A stretch of DNA of 64,000 nt from contig NZ_PYGK01000014.1 of the NCBI RefSeq assembly GCF_003014595.1, forward strand, positions 1 to 64,000, given 5' to 3'. The notes below the pieces were generated by a model. It was not told the origin of the DNA and ran no database searches. It was given only the letters and a program-made list of their open reading frames with translations. Made by a program: the position numbers and the translations under genes. Origin of the DNA: Chitinophaga ginsengisoli (GTDB lineage: Bacteria > Bacteroidota > Bacteroidia > Chitinophagales > Chitinophagaceae). This document shows positions 17,401 to 25,818 of the stretch, one piece after another; positions within the stretch are counted from its first letter, which is position 1, and each line of letters starts with the position of its first letter.

Positions 17401-17995
17401 CGGGCGTCACAATATGAAATACCTCATTGCTGACCTTTGTTATCCTGAGATTGGTCATCGGCAATTGTCTGACCTGATCTGCTATGATAAACTTTCCACT
17501 ATAACCGGGAAGATTATACATATAGAGATCGGGTACACCATCAATTGTATTCTGGGAAAGCGAAAATGCCTGCTGATAATCTACAGGATCTCTGACATCA
17601 AAAGCGTTCTCTCTGTCCATTCTGTACAGCTGCCAGGTACTATTATCAGCACTGCCATATACAGTTCGGGATATAACGCCGCCAGCATTTAAAGCCCAGC
17701 CAAGACCGATATTAGACGCTTCCTGACCGACAGTAATACCAACCGCATGATAGTTCAGAGAAACAGGTACTTTGACGAAAGATGTACTGATCTCGTACAG
17801 CGGAATAGCAATATCAGGCATGCCGCTAAAACCACTCACAGGAATGTCTGTGAATTTCACCAAAGACGCTGTAGTAGGCGATGGTGCAGATAATCTGGAA
17901 AACGGATCAGGCATAGTTGGTTGTTGTCCTGATACAACTTTCATAAACAATGTTACTGCTGCAATTGTGTTAACAATCCATTGATGGTATCTCAT
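14447..17995 (-). CDS. Large exported RHS/YD-repeat family protein
   Basis: A 1182-residue protein with an N-terminal signal (about 1-24). The first 130 residues resemble the entry region of Bacteroidota RHS-like surface proteins (FTDIPVSGFSGMPDIAIPLYEI...LGWALNAGGVISRTVYG). A long beta-rich body follows, including a Cys-containing loop near residue 430 (DCYGCSG). A jelly-roll-like segment around 1010-1125 precedes a short YD-repeat end (YYGYDSDGRLVTIKDQQGKILKQMEYQYQ). There is no polymorphic toxin domain after the repeats, and the frame closes normally. Function unknown: surface or gliding-associated carbohydrate binding, or a truncated RHS toxin, are both possible. Confidence 0.78.
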   Translation of the reverse strand: MRYHQWIVNTIAAVTLFMKVVSGQQPTMPDPFSRLSAPSPTTASLVKFTDIPVSGFSGMPDIAIPLYEISTSFVKVPVSLNYHAVGITVGQEASNIGLGWALNAGGVISRTVYGSADNSTWQLYRMDRENAFDVRDPVDYQQAFSLSQNTIDGVPDLYMYNLPGYSGKFIIADQVRQLPMTNLRITKVSNEVFHIVTPDGNKYIFSATESSYNKSDGAGSTNVVGWYLAKILSADRADSVVFTYADTRYISSGGESFIREFYQGGTGEWNGDGAEAHSFFTNTLSSKQLTNITFSQGSVEFTISWNTRQDIAVGDAGMVPLINTMVVKNKAGVVLRTISFRYAYFTNDDTGTDNRRLKLTGVYINGGNSTDTLKAQRYNLLYNGIMLPSKSAKGEDHWGYYNGANGNTTLIPSYTNCVDRPSPPDCYGCSGQPGVLRFTGANRESNGAYAAAGMLERITYPTGGYTRFEWEPHDVINYDPPVVTYQTRAIGSTGSYPTGTTFKRDSSADYYIDPAANPNGICATFTGRLNIPANAIDDATRIDHAAGSVTIYRRAGRVAVATFVFPYNENNQYNQTSNLTLEAGQHYFVMTEVRDNGFSVTGNLSGKVGTTTATTPNKIVGGCRLKRMTFWEPVAAKSIVKSYTYRIPGDTTHSSGRLYRMPMYNRQVVKFVQTGTGCAYAMYTGIRLSSNSMISLGTGTHIGYTYVTEKMGEGAENGYTLYNYQNSISFQGEFNPAWRNGYLRSKTIYNKLSQPVSKERNVHSADNRGFTSFTCSTVDYYVKHPCAPTDNFESDKPVFAGGKNWFYPSEWFHLDSTVTEVYDMDVPSRILTSSKAFAYDNVLHLQTSKIITKTSDGTELSTTMRYPLDYTLPAGTLTSEAQAIKNMQVANMHLLIESYEQRKQASQVLQTREASYMAYKSLTTASGPVVVFDKQYSAETDLLSGAFVPSAVAGNGITRSAAYALKATAHKYDSSYNIIEAEKQGNDLNAYIWDYNRHYMVAQFMNARQADVAYAGFEADGKGNWTYAGAAVPDATTITGKNCYNLAMGTITKAGLTAAKNYTVSYWTKNAVPYSITGTVAGYPQKGETANGWTCYEHKISGQSTVTISGAGFIDELRLYPAEGTAITYTYDPLVGVTSICNEGNKTSYYGYDSDGRLVTIKDQQGKILKQMEYQYQGAVTR

Positions 17996-18236
17996 AGAAG
18001 TATGGTTATTTACAGGATTAACTTGCTGCTTTGTTCACGGTAACTACATCATCTGGTACTAATAATATCACGGAGCTTCATTATAAGCAGGCTTATAACG
18101 AATCTGTATTCACATGTATGTTATTAGGATCAAATTGGGAATGACGAACGCACCCGAACAAAGAAGGATTAACAGTAAAAGCGACGTTGATACGAAGTAA
18201 ATAAATTTATGAATATTCAACAAAAAAATTATCCTG

Positions 18237-18698
18237 CTAAAAATGCATCCCGGTAACGAAACAGTTCATCACCTTATTATTCTCGCAATTTATTTCAATA
18301 AAATATCTGTCGAAGAATTTATATCCATTAATTTCGATATCCACCATGCAGTGCCCGTTTATCAATGGTAATCTTGTATATACCTCCAGATACAAATAAT
18401 ATGTGTTATCTACTATTCCCTCATATTCTTCGGCAATCCCAAAATCCGGCGGGACTACAACAATCAGACGCTTTCCGCTCAGATCAGGGATCTCTACCGA
18501 ACTGTCGGTCTTATACGCTTCAGCAGACAATTCGCGACCAATAGTTGAGGAATGGAATTGACTTGTAACAGGATTAATAACTGGTTTATAATAAACCATA
18601 TCATAGGAATAATCTTTCTCCAGGAAATCATGCGCTACAAAATAATCGAGCGCAATCTGTTCATACAGCACGCTATCGCGGCTAACATTTTCTTTCAT
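18237..18698 (-). CDS. Hypothetical protein, 153 residues
   Basis: No family recognised and no signal peptide. It is acidic and rich in Tyr, Asp and Glu, with a predicted mixed alpha/beta character (SGKRLIVVVPPDFGIAEEY in the middle, MVDIEINGYKFFDRYFIEI near the end). It lies 241 nt upstream of, and on the same strand as, the YD-repeat gene and has no sign of a shared operon with the GMC genes. An RHS-associated immunity role would be guesswork, because that RHS protein has no visible toxin. Confidence 0.5.
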   Translation of the reverse strand: MKENVSRDSVLYEQIALDYFVAHDFLEKDYSYDMVYYKPVINPVTSQFHSSTIGRELSAEAYKTDSSVEIPDLSGKRLIVVVPPDFGIAEEYEGIVDNTYYLYLEVYTRLPLINGHCMVDIEINGYKFFDRYFIEINCENNKVMNCFVTGMHF

Positions 18699-18753
18699 AA
18701 AATACGGTATAGGAAATACGCTGCGATATTACCATTATTCCTTTAAACAAAAA

Positions 18754-18783
18754 AAGCCTGCCGGTCACTACACCAGCAGGCTT
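18754..18783 (-). terminator. Terminator of the GMC operon
   Basis: AAGCCTGC (18754-18761) pairs with GCAGGCTT (18776-18783). On the minus strand TTTTTGTTT follows. It lies 20 nt beyond the stop codon of the distal GMC gene. Confidence 0.8.
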
Positions 18784-18802
18784 ACTATTTAATCTCAACA
18801 AA

Positions 18803-20500
18803 CTACAAATTACCTTTCTTCAGCTCCTTCACGGCATAATCACACGCTCTTGCTGTCAACGCCATATAGGTGATAGACGGATTCTGACAAGCGGAAGACG
18901 ACATACACGCGCCATCTGTAATAAACACATTCTTCGCAGCATGTACCTGGTTCCAGCCATTCAGCACGGATGTCTTGGGATCACGTCCCATCCTGGCAGT
19001 ACCCATTTCATGGATACAGTGTCCGGGAGGTGGCATACTGTCGTAAGTACCCACATTCTTCAGGCCCGCTGCTTCCATCATTTCTTTCGCACTCTCCGCC
19101 ATATCCTTTCTCATCGCCAGTTCATTCTCCTTGAAAGAACAGTCGATATCCAGTGTCGGCAAACCGTATTTATCTTTTTTCTCTTTATTCAGCGTTACTT
19201 TATTTTCATAGTAAGGCAGATGTTCGCCCCATGCACCTACACCGAATGTCCAGGTACCGGGTTCGGAAAGTGATTCTTTGAACGTAGCACCCACACCGTC
19301 GAAAGATGTACCACGGTTACGGTCAGCACCTCCCTGGTAGCCAAAACCACGCACATAGTCAGTACGTTTGGTAGCGGCGTTCACATTACGGAAGCGGGGG
19401 ATGTAGATACCATTAGGTCTGCGTCCGCTACTATAATACTGATCCTGAAAACCATCATATTCACCACCGGCGCCCACGCCAAAATGGTGGTCCATCAGGT
19501 TATGTCCTACCTGCTCACTGTCATTGCCAAATCCGTTAGGGAAACGGTTGGAAACAGAATTCAGCAGGATAGATGCAGTGCCCAGTGTAGAGGCATTCAG
19601 GAAAATAATGCTCGCATAGTATTCTACCGTCTGCATGGTATGTGTATCCAGTATCTTCACACCGGTAGCCTTACCTTTTTGTTCATCATAGAGCACCTCC
19701 AGCACGATAGAATCGGGACGCAGGGTCATATTACCGGTTTTAGCTGCCGCTGGCAATGTTACCCCATTGCTGCTGAAATAACCCGTAAAAGGGCATCCGC
19801 GGGCGCACAGATTACGGAACTGGCAAGGGCCTCTGTCGTTATGTTTCTCTGTCACGTGCGCCACACGACCGATGGTCATGATACGGTCTTTGTACTGATC
19901 TTTGATCCTGCCGGCTACGTGTTTCTCCAGGCAATTCATTTCCATTGCCTTGAGGAACTTACCGTCGGGCAACTGTGGTAAACCTTCTGCCTGTCCGCTG
20001 ATACCGATATATGTCTCCACATAATCATACCATGGCTCAATATCTTTATAACGGATCGGCCAGTCAACCCCGTGACCGTCTTTTGCATTCGCCTCAAAAT
20101 CAAGATCACTCCAGCGATATACCTGGCGGCCCCACATCAGAGAACGTCCGCCTACGTGATAACCACGGAGCCAGTTGAATGGTTTTATCTGGTTGTATGG
20201 ATTTTCTTTGTCGTTCACCCAGAACTGCTGGGTGGCTTCGTCAAAAGCGTAACACTGACTTTGTACAGGATAATTATCCTTTTGTTCCAGTGTCTGATTA
20301 AGGCGGTGCGGGAAATCCCAGGGTGCCTTCATGGCGGTGTTGTAATCCTTAATATGCTCTACATTACGGCCACGTTCAAGCACCAGTGTTTTCAATCCTT
20401 TCTCACACAGCTCCTTTGCTGCCCATCCTCCGCTGATACCCGAGCCAACCACAATAGCATCGTAGGTGTTTTCTTTCTCTGCTCTAATATTGAGGTGCAT
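18803..20500 (-). CDS. GMC family oxidoreductase (second in operon)
   Basis: A 565-residue FAD-dependent flavoprotein of the glucose-methanol-choline family. The FAD-binding dinucleotide fold is at the N-terminus (DAIVVGSGISGGWAAKELCEKGLKTLVLERG, residues 14-44). A GMC signature GGRSLMWGRQVYRW follows at about 117-130, then CARGCPFTGYFSS at about 232. The C-terminal active-site block includes GHCIHEMGTARMG near 492 and NVFITDGACMSSSACQNPSITYMALTARA. No Tat or Sec signal is present. Together with the subunit-3 gene two genes upstream it probably forms a periplasmic sugar or polyol dehydrogenase co-exported by that subunit. It is a close paralogue of its neighbour at 20582. Confidence 0.9.
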   Translation of the reverse strand: MHLNIRAEKENTYDAIVVGSGISGGWAAKELCEKGLKTLVLERGRNVEHIKDYNTAMKAPWDFPHRLNQTLEQKDNYPVQSQCYAFDEATQQFWVNDKENPYNQIKPFNWLRGYHVGGRSLMWGRQVYRWSDLDFEANAKDGHGVDWPIRYKDIEPWYDYVETYIGISGQAEGLPQLPDGKFLKAMEMNCLEKHVAGRIKDQYKDRIMTIGRVAHVTEKHNDRGPCQFRNLCARGCPFTGYFSSNGVTLPAAAKTGNMTLRPDSIVLEVLYDEQKGKATGVKILDTHTMQTVEYYASIIFLNASTLGTASILLNSVSNRFPNGFGNDSEQVGHNLMDHHFGVGAGGEYDGFQDQYYSSGRRPNGIYIPRFRNVNAATKRTDYVRGFGYQGGADRNRGTSFDGVGATFKESLSEPGTWTFGVGAWGEHLPYYENKVTLNKEKKDKYGLPTLDIDCSFKENELAMRKDMAESAKEMMEAAGLKNVGTYDSMPPPGHCIHEMGTARMGRDPKTSVLNGWNQVHAAKNVFITDGACMSSSACQNPSITYMALTARACDYAVKELKKGNL

Positions 20501-20581
20501 AGTCTTAAATTAAATTAGGAACCAGGGATAGGTTCCCGGAACATCTCCCGGTATACACCAATGCCTGATTCCTAACCGATA

Positions 20582-22279
20582 TTAAATATTTCCTTTCTTC
20601 AGTTCTTTCACCGCATAATCCACCGCCCTGGCAGTCATGGCCATATAGGTCAGAGATGGATTCACACAGGCTGCGGACGTCATGCTGGCGCCATCTGTTA
20701 CAAATACGTTCTTTACGGTGTGCACCTGGTTCCAGCCGTTCAGGATGGAAGTCTTAGGATCGCGTCCCATGCGGGCAGTTCCCATTTCATGGATCGCCAT
20801 ACCTGGATAAGAACCACCATCATATGTTTTTACATCTTTCATACCGGCAGCTTCCAGCATTTCCGCTGCATCATTCATCATATCCTTACGCATCTTCATT
20901 TCATTCTCCTTGAATTCTGCATCGAATTTCAATACGGGTTGTCCCCAGTCATCCTTCACAGATGTATCGAGTGTTACTTTGTTGTCTTCATATGGCAGGC
21001 ACTCTCCGAAACCACCCAGTCCCATGCTCCAGTACCCTGGTTCTGACAGTGCATCTTTGAAGTCTTTACCTACACCCATTTCAGCAATACCACGTGCCCA
21101 ACCGCCACGGCTGGCGCCTCCCTGGTAACCGAAACCGCGGAGGTAATCACGTTTATCGCTGCCGATGTTGCGGTAACGCGGAATATAGATACCATTCGCA
21201 CGGCGGCCAAAGAAGTATTTATCGTCAAAGCCTTCTGCACGACCGGAAGCGCCCGTACGGAAGTGGTGGTCCATCAGGTATTTACCCAGTACACCGCTAT
21301 CGTTACCAAGACCATTCGGGAAACGGCTGGAGGTAGAGTTCATCAGCACGAAGGTAGTACCCAGTGTAGAGCCATTCACGAAGATGACCTTTGCATAGTA
21401 TTCGGTCATCTGTTTGCTATGCTTGTCTATCACACGCACGCCTGTAGCCTTTCCCAGTTTCTCGTCGTAGATGATAGAGTTCACGATACTATCCGGACGC
21501 AGGGTCAGGTTGCCTGTAGCAACTGCTGCTGGCAGTGTGGACGACTGTGTACTGAAGTAAGCGCCGAAAGGACAGCCCCTGCTACACAGGTTACGGAACT
21601 GGCATTGTGTACGACCCGGTAATGGCTGCGTAATGTTGGCCACACGTCCCATTGTCATCTTACGCCCCTGGAAAGCCTTTTCTATTTTACCCTTCACATC
21701 CTTCTCTACGCAGTTCATTTCCATGGCTGGCATGAACAGACCATCGGGCAACTGTGGCAAGCCTTCTGCCTGACCGCTGATACCTGCAAATTTCTCTACA
21801 TAGTCGTACCAGGGAGCCAGGTCCTTATAACGGATAGGCCAGTCGATGGCAATACCATCTTTCAGGTTCGCTTCAAAATCTATATCGCTCCAACGGTAAG
21901 ACTGACGGCCCCACATGATGGATTTACCACCTACGATGTCAGGACGGTACCAGTCGAAACGTTTTACTTCATTATATGGACTCTGGGAGTCGTTGATCCA
22001 GTATTTCTCATTGTGTTCACTATATGGATAATCGCGGCTCAGTTTAGGATGCGTTTCACGCTGATCAACGGTAATACGTCCGCGGTGTGGAAATTCCCAG
22101 GGATCTTTTGTGGCAGTTTCGTAATCCTTAACGTGTTCTAATTTCTTCCCTCTATCCAGCATTAATACTTTGAGACCTTTTTCGGTGAGCTCTTTGGCAG
22201 CCCATCCTCCGCTTACGCCGGAGCCAACTACGATTGCATCATACGTGTTCTGCTCCTGAGCTTTCATATTGAGATTCAT
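20582..22279 (-). CDS. GMC family oxidoreductase (first in operon)
   Basis: A 565-residue flavoprotein of exactly the same length as the downstream paralogue, with the same block order: DAIVVGSGVSGGWAAKEL, GGKSIMWGRQSYRW, CSRGCPFGAYFS, AIHEMGTARMG and DGASMTSAACVNPSLTYMAMTARA. The differences are concentrated in the substrate half, and it has a glycine-rich insertion GGASRGGWARG absent from the other copy. It starts 54 nt after the subunit-3 stop and ends 81 nt before the second GMC gene. The pair arose by tandem duplication and likely diverged in substrate (inference). Confidence 0.9.
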   Translation of the reverse strand: MNLNMKAQEQNTYDAIVVGSGVSGGWAAKELTEKGLKVLMLDRGKKLEHVKDYETATKDPWEFPHRGRITVDQRETHPKLSRDYPYSEHNEKYWINDSQSPYNEVKRFDWYRPDIVGGKSIMWGRQSYRWSDIDFEANLKDGIAIDWPIRYKDLAPWYDYVEKFAGISGQAEGLPQLPDGLFMPAMEMNCVEKDVKGKIEKAFQGRKMTMGRVANITQPLPGRTQCQFRNLCSRGCPFGAYFSTQSSTLPAAVATGNLTLRPDSIVNSIIYDEKLGKATGVRVIDKHSKQMTEYYAKVIFVNGSTLGTTFVLMNSTSSRFPNGLGNDSGVLGKYLMDHHFRTGASGRAEGFDDKYFFGRRANGIYIPRYRNIGSDKRDYLRGFGYQGGASRGGWARGIAEMGVGKDFKDALSEPGYWSMGLGGFGECLPYEDNKVTLDTSVKDDWGQPVLKFDAEFKENEMKMRKDMMNDAAEMLEAAGMKDVKTYDGGSYPGMAIHEMGTARMGRDPKTSILNGWNQVHTVKNVFVTDGASMTSAACVNPSLTYMAMTARAVDYAVKELKKGNI

Positions 22280-22333
22280 GGAATTCTTGGTTTTTTGTTG
22301 ACATACTTGTTCTGTTCTCTTACTTACAAGGAC

Positions 22334-22909
22334 TTACACAGCCCAGGCCTTGTCCCCTTTCTTGTATGGGATACAACCTTCAAACTTACCCGGTACCGCT
22401 ACATAACGCAGGGCTTTCGTAGCGCCTGGTTCTGAAGTAAAGTAACCTGTCAGGGTCAGTTCTTTCAGGATCTGGAAGTAATGGGTTGGATCTCCCTCCT
22501 TCTTATTCTCCCTTTTATTATAGTCAACACGTTCTTTATCGATTGCAGTCAGCACCGTGTTCTTTTGCTCGTCAGACAGGTCAACAAAAGACTTCTTGAA
22601 TTGCTTTTCACTCGCCTCATCGATCTTTTTCAGACCTTCCAGCACTATTTTCTGGTCTTCCACCTTATAACAATCATTCAGCATCGTAACGATGAATTTA
22701 TCCACTTCTGCCGCCTTAGCGCCCGGAGTACTCGTTTCCGGAATGATCGTCTCAGCTATCTCAGCCAGGATTTTCTTAGTTTCAGACGCCTGCAGGGCAT
22801 AGTTATCAGGTGCCTTCGGGTTACAGCCTTCCAGGGCTGACAACGTGGACGCGGAAATAGCGGTGCCCAGTAAAAGGGCAACGTTCCGGATGGCTTCTCT
22901 TCTATTCAT
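22334..22909 (-). CDS. Gluconate 2-dehydrogenase subunit 3 family protein
   Basis: A 191-residue small subunit of a membrane-bound GMC dehydrogenase. The N-terminus has a twin-arginine (NRREAIRNVALLLGT) followed by a lipobox-like SALEGC at about residue 29, so it is probably a Tat-exported lipoprotein. Such subunits carry their folded flavoprotein partner across the membrane. The body contains IAETIIPETSTPGAKAAEVDKFI and VDLSDEQKNTVLTAIDKE, typical of the family. It is the first gene of the operon. The cytochrome subunit seen in proteobacterial complexes is not nearby. Confidence 0.88.
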   Translation of the reverse strand: MNRREAIRNVALLLGTAISASTLSALEGCNPKAPDNYALQASETKKILAEIAETIIPETSTPGAKAAEVDKFIVTMLNDCYKVEDQKIVLEGLKKIDEASEKQFKKSFVDLSDEQKNTVLTAIDKERVDYNKRENKKEGDPTHYFQILKELTLTGYFTSEPGATKALRYVAVPGKFEGCIPYKKGDKAWAV

Positions 22910-23014
22910 ATAGTAAATTGATTTGACCTTTCGCCCTAAGTTTCAAAAAAATTTTGACTTTTCATAAAAAAATAATCAAAAGGAAGGTTAAAAAGTCGAA
23001 AATGTAAAAAAGCG

Positions 23015-23047
23015 AAAGGGCGTCTCATCTAAAACGAAACGCCCTTT
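23015..23047 (-). terminator. Terminator of the L,D-transpeptidase gene
   Basis: AAAGGGCGT (23015-23023) pairs perfectly with ACGCCCTTT (23039-23047). The minus strand continues with a T-rich tract. Located 22 nt past the stop codon. Confidence 0.8.
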
Positions 23048-23068
23048 CTATCCATTTGGTTGAGATAT

Positions 23069-23845
23069 CTACATAATGTATTTGCCCTTTTCGTCTACCA
23101 GTATAACCGGTAACTTATGATGGGCCTCAAAATATTCATATGCACCCTTCAGCTCAGCCCACAGCTTTTCAGCGATGGCCGTGCTGTCTTTGTCCTTCTC
23201 TTTCTCTCTCGTTGCGAAATTGTTCAGATAGTCCAGAGAACGGGAATTTCCGAATTTCACTGGGAATACATGTACAGGAATGAAATCCTGTCCTGCATTT
23301 TTGGCGTTTACCGCCAGGATATATACTTCTTCAATAAAATCGTCTGTCAACGGAATACAACCAATCGTCAGGCAGCTGCCATGGATGTAGATCTCCCCAC
23401 CCGGCTTCTTCTGATCACTCAGGATCTTATCGGCAAAGTTGGGATAGTTGATACCCAGTGACAGATGGTAGTTACTATTTGGATTGAAGTCGTTGATATA
23501 GTAAAAGCCTTCCGGTACCTGCCTGTCCCCTTCCTTTCGTTTAGGGCCCATTTTTCCTGACAGCGTACATACCCTGTATGATTTGAACAGCTGGAATGTA
23601 TCAGAAACACTATTTTTTACCCAGATCTCCAGTTCACTGTCCAGTTTGAAAGACCTTAAGAAGATATATTTAGCCGGATAAGTGAGTCCCTTCTTCTTAA
23701 ATTCTTCCTTCAACTGTTCTTCTTTGTCCCGGTAGGCATACCCCACTTTCGGGAACATTTTCTGGTTATCCAGGAATGATTGCTGCTGGGCCTGCACCTT
23801 GCCTATCCCCAGCAGGATTAAAACTGCTAAAACGACCTGCTTCAT
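23069..23845 (-). CDS. L,D-transpeptidase (YkuD/YafK-like), exported
   Basis: A 258-residue periplasmic protein with a signal peptide ending at about VQAQ (20). The YkuD catalytic motif is present as IHGSCLTIGCIPLTDDFIEEVY, with His155 and nucleophile Cys163. Upstream blocks GKMGPKRKEGDRQVPEGFYYI match the YafK subgroup. These enzymes crosslink or edit peptidoglycan or attach proteins to it. Monocistronic: its own terminator is downstream and a small membrane protein gene lies upstream. Confidence 0.9.
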   Translation of the reverse strand: MKQVVLAVLILLGIGKVQAQQQSFLDNQKMFPKVGYAYRDKEEQLKEEFKKKGLTYPAKYIFLRSFKLDSELEIWVKNSVSDTFQLFKSYRVCTLSGKMGPKRKEGDRQVPEGFYYINDFNPNSNYHLSLGINYPNFADKILSDQKKPGGEIYIHGSCLTIGCIPLTDDFIEEVYILAVNAKNAGQDFIPVHVFPVKFGNSRSLDYLNNFATREKEKDKDSTAIAEKLWAELKGAYEYFEAHHKLPVILVDEKGKYIM

Positions 23846-23905
23846 AGATATTTTAACACAATTTTACAAATTCACATACGCTTGAACCTATCTTACGGGA
23901 GCATT

Positions 23906-24106
23906 TTACTGTTGTTGCATGTTGAAAGTCCGGTAAGCCAGGAAGAAAAGCAACAATGCAAAAATAGCATATATAACCATACCTACCTTCCGGTTGGCAA
24001 AGCGCAGAATGTAGTGACGCTCGCCCTGGTAGATCAATACAGCCGTTATACATTGAAAAATCCCTCCCAACAGAAATAATACCCCTAACAAAGTTTGTAC
24101 TCTCAT
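23906..24106 (-). CDS. Small two-helix membrane protein
   Basis: A 66-residue frame with two hydrophobic helices (about residues 6-27 and 41-60) separated by a basic loop QGERHYILRFANRKVG. It ends in NMQQQ. No family recognised. The composition is coherent for an inner-membrane protein and the frame fills the gap 60 nt upstream of the L,D-transpeptidase gene, so I regard it as probably real. Confidence 0.55.
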   Translation of the reverse strand: MRVQTLLGVLFLLGGIFQCITAVLIYQGERHYILRFANRKVGMVIYAIFALLLFFLAYRTFNMQQQ

Positions 24107-24180
24107 AAGAAAACGATCTCTTATGCAAATTATTTCAAATTCCGGAACATTTACAATACCATGAAATGGTCAGATACAAA

Positions 24181-24276
24181 ATCAGGAACCGGTATATCAT
24201 GTTGCCATGTGGTCTATGGCCCACTGCTATTCCGGAATGTCCGGAGTAGCAGTGGCATGATATCCCGATTCCTGAT
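24181..24276. repeat. 96-bp two-tier palindrome
   Basis: Outer arms of 21 bp (24181-24201 and 24256-24276) match at 19 positions. Inner arms (24219-24236 and 24240-24256, ACTGCTATTCCGG against CCGGAGTAGCAGT) nearly meet at the centre. An unpaired stretch of about 17 nt lies on the left side only. It is 24 nt beyond the hppD stop codon. It could act as a terminator, although no T tract follows, or be a mobile palindromic element. Confidence 0.65.
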
Positions 24277-24299
24277 CTGTTCTCAGGGAGATAAAAGCC

Positions 24300-25436
24300 T
24301 TACAGGTTACCTCTCAAGGCCTGTTCCCTTTCTATAGACTCAAACAGCGCCCTGAAATTGCCTTTCCCGAAGGATTTGGCACCTTTACGCTGGATGATCT
24401 CAAAGAATACTGTTGGACGGTCCTCCAAGGGCTTTGTAAATATCTGCAGGAGGTATCCCTCGTCATCGCGGTCCACCAGGATACCTAATTCTTTCAATGG
24501 CAGCAGATCTTCATCGATATGCCCTACCCTGTCCAGCAGGGTGTCATAATATGAGCCCGGAACTTTCAGGAATTCTACGCCCCTGTCCTGCAGAGCCGTA
24601 ACGGTCTCAATGATGTTATTGGTAGCAATAGCCACGTGCTGTACGCCCGGGCCACGGTAGAAATCCAGGTATTCCTCTATCTGCGACTTCTTCTTGCCTT
24701 CTGCCGGCTCATTGATAGGGAATTTCACACGGCCGTTGCCATTACTCATCACCTTACTCATCAATGCGGAATATTCCGTGGAAATGTCCTTATCATCGAA
24801 GGACAGCAGGTTACGGAAGCCCATCACCTTTTCGTAAAAGTCCACCCAGGTATTCATTTCGTGCCAACCTACATTACCCACACAGTGGTCTACATACAGC
24901 AGACCGGTATCTGTCGGATTATAAGCCGTTTTCCATTCCCTGTACCCAGGCAGGAAAGGACCATTGTAGTTTTTTCGTTCGATGAACAGGTGTACCGTAT
25001 CCCCATAAATGTGAATGCCACTACGCACTACAGTACCAAATTCATCTTCTTCTGTTACAGGTTCCAGGTAAGGTTTTGCTCCTCTTTTAACAGTTTCCTC
25101 AAAAGCGGAACGGGCATCGTCTACCCACAGTGCCAGCACTTTCACGCCATCCCCATGTTCCGTAATATGACGGGCGATGTCGTTGTCAGGTTGCAGCGGT
25201 GTGGTCAGCACAAAGCGCAGCTTGTTCTGTACCAGTACATAGGAAGCCCGGTCTCTTACACCGGTTTCCGGACCGGCATATGCCAGCGACTGGAAGCCAA
25301 AAGCTGTCTTATAAAAATGGGCGGCCTGTTTGGCATTTCCCACGTAAAACTCAACGTAATCTGTACCATTTAATGGGAGAAAGTCCTGTACATCGGCAGG
25401 AACAGCCGAAACGACGGCATCTGAAGTTGTATGCAT
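24300..25436 (-). CDS. hppD: 4-hydroxyphenylpyruvate dioxygenase
   Basis: Converts 4-hydroxyphenylpyruvate to homogentisate in tyrosine degradation. It is 378 residues long with two vicinal-oxygen-chelate domains. The iron ligands are visible: His184 (VDHCVGNVG), His267 (GVQHVAIATNNI) and Glu346 (FFEIIQRKG). The C-terminal KGNFRALFESIEREQ helix that gates the active site is also present. The next enzyme of the pathway, hmgA, is 6 kb away on the same strand with unrelated genes between. The 380 bp upstream is gene-free. Confidence 0.95.
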   Translation of the reverse strand: MHTTSDAVVSAVPADVQDFLPLNGTDYVEFYVGNAKQAAHFYKTAFGFQSLAYAGPETGVRDRASYVLVQNKLRFVLTTPLQPDNDIARHITEHGDGVKVLALWVDDARSAFEETVKRGAKPYLEPVTEEDEFGTVVRSGIHIYGDTVHLFIERKNYNGPFLPGYREWKTAYNPTDTGLLYVDHCVGNVGWHEMNTWVDFYEKVMGFRNLLSFDDKDISTEYSALMSKVMSNGNGRVKFPINEPAEGKKKSQIEEYLDFYRGPGVQHVAIATNNIIETVTALQDRGVEFLKVPGSYYDTLLDRVGHIDEDLLPLKELGILVDRDDEGYLLQIFTKPLEDRPTVFFEIIQRKGAKSFGKGNFRALFESIEREQALRGNL

Positions 25437-25818
25437 GATGGATTGGTTTTAGAAGATTTGGTGTATGAAATATTTTTGACCAGACGTAATAGTATGTTGT
25501 AACAATGCCTAATGCATTGAAGAAATGACAGGTAGAACCACTGTAAATGGGCGTGGAGAAAAAATAGTAAATAGAAAATGGAAAGGAAAACAGAACGCCC
25601 GAAAAGGCAGTATCATACCTGCACTAGGATAGTGCGGAATCCATAGCCAGCGTAGCCATCAGAAAGTAGTACTTGCTGTGACGCTGATCGGATGTTTTAT
25701 GGTATGTATGCAGATGAAGCATAAATTAGTTGCTAATGCAATATTAGCATTTCGCTATATTAAAACCAAAAAATACTGTAGAGATGATAGCTGGATAAGA
25801 AGGGGCTAAAATTGCATA
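25437..25818. other. Gene-free interval upstream of hppD
   Basis: About 380 bp without a supported gene. It holds a short dyad TGCTAAT-N5-ATTAGCA (25731-25749) and a 6-bp hairpin GCACTA/TAGTGC (25621-25635). Either could be a regulator site or chance. No riboswitch architecture is recognisable. Confidence 0.5.

Noticed and set aside
18237..18698. Immunity protein for the YD-repeat gene
   Set aside because: The YD-repeat protein has no toxin domain and this gene is upstream, not downstream, of it.
24636..25373. 245-codon frame opposite hppD
   Set aside because: Antisense shadow of a confidently identified enzyme.
25600..25818. Possible riboswitch before hppD or the TlpA-like gene
   Set aside because: Only short isolated stems are visible, with no conserved core I recognise. 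The orientation relative to both genes does not support a leader.
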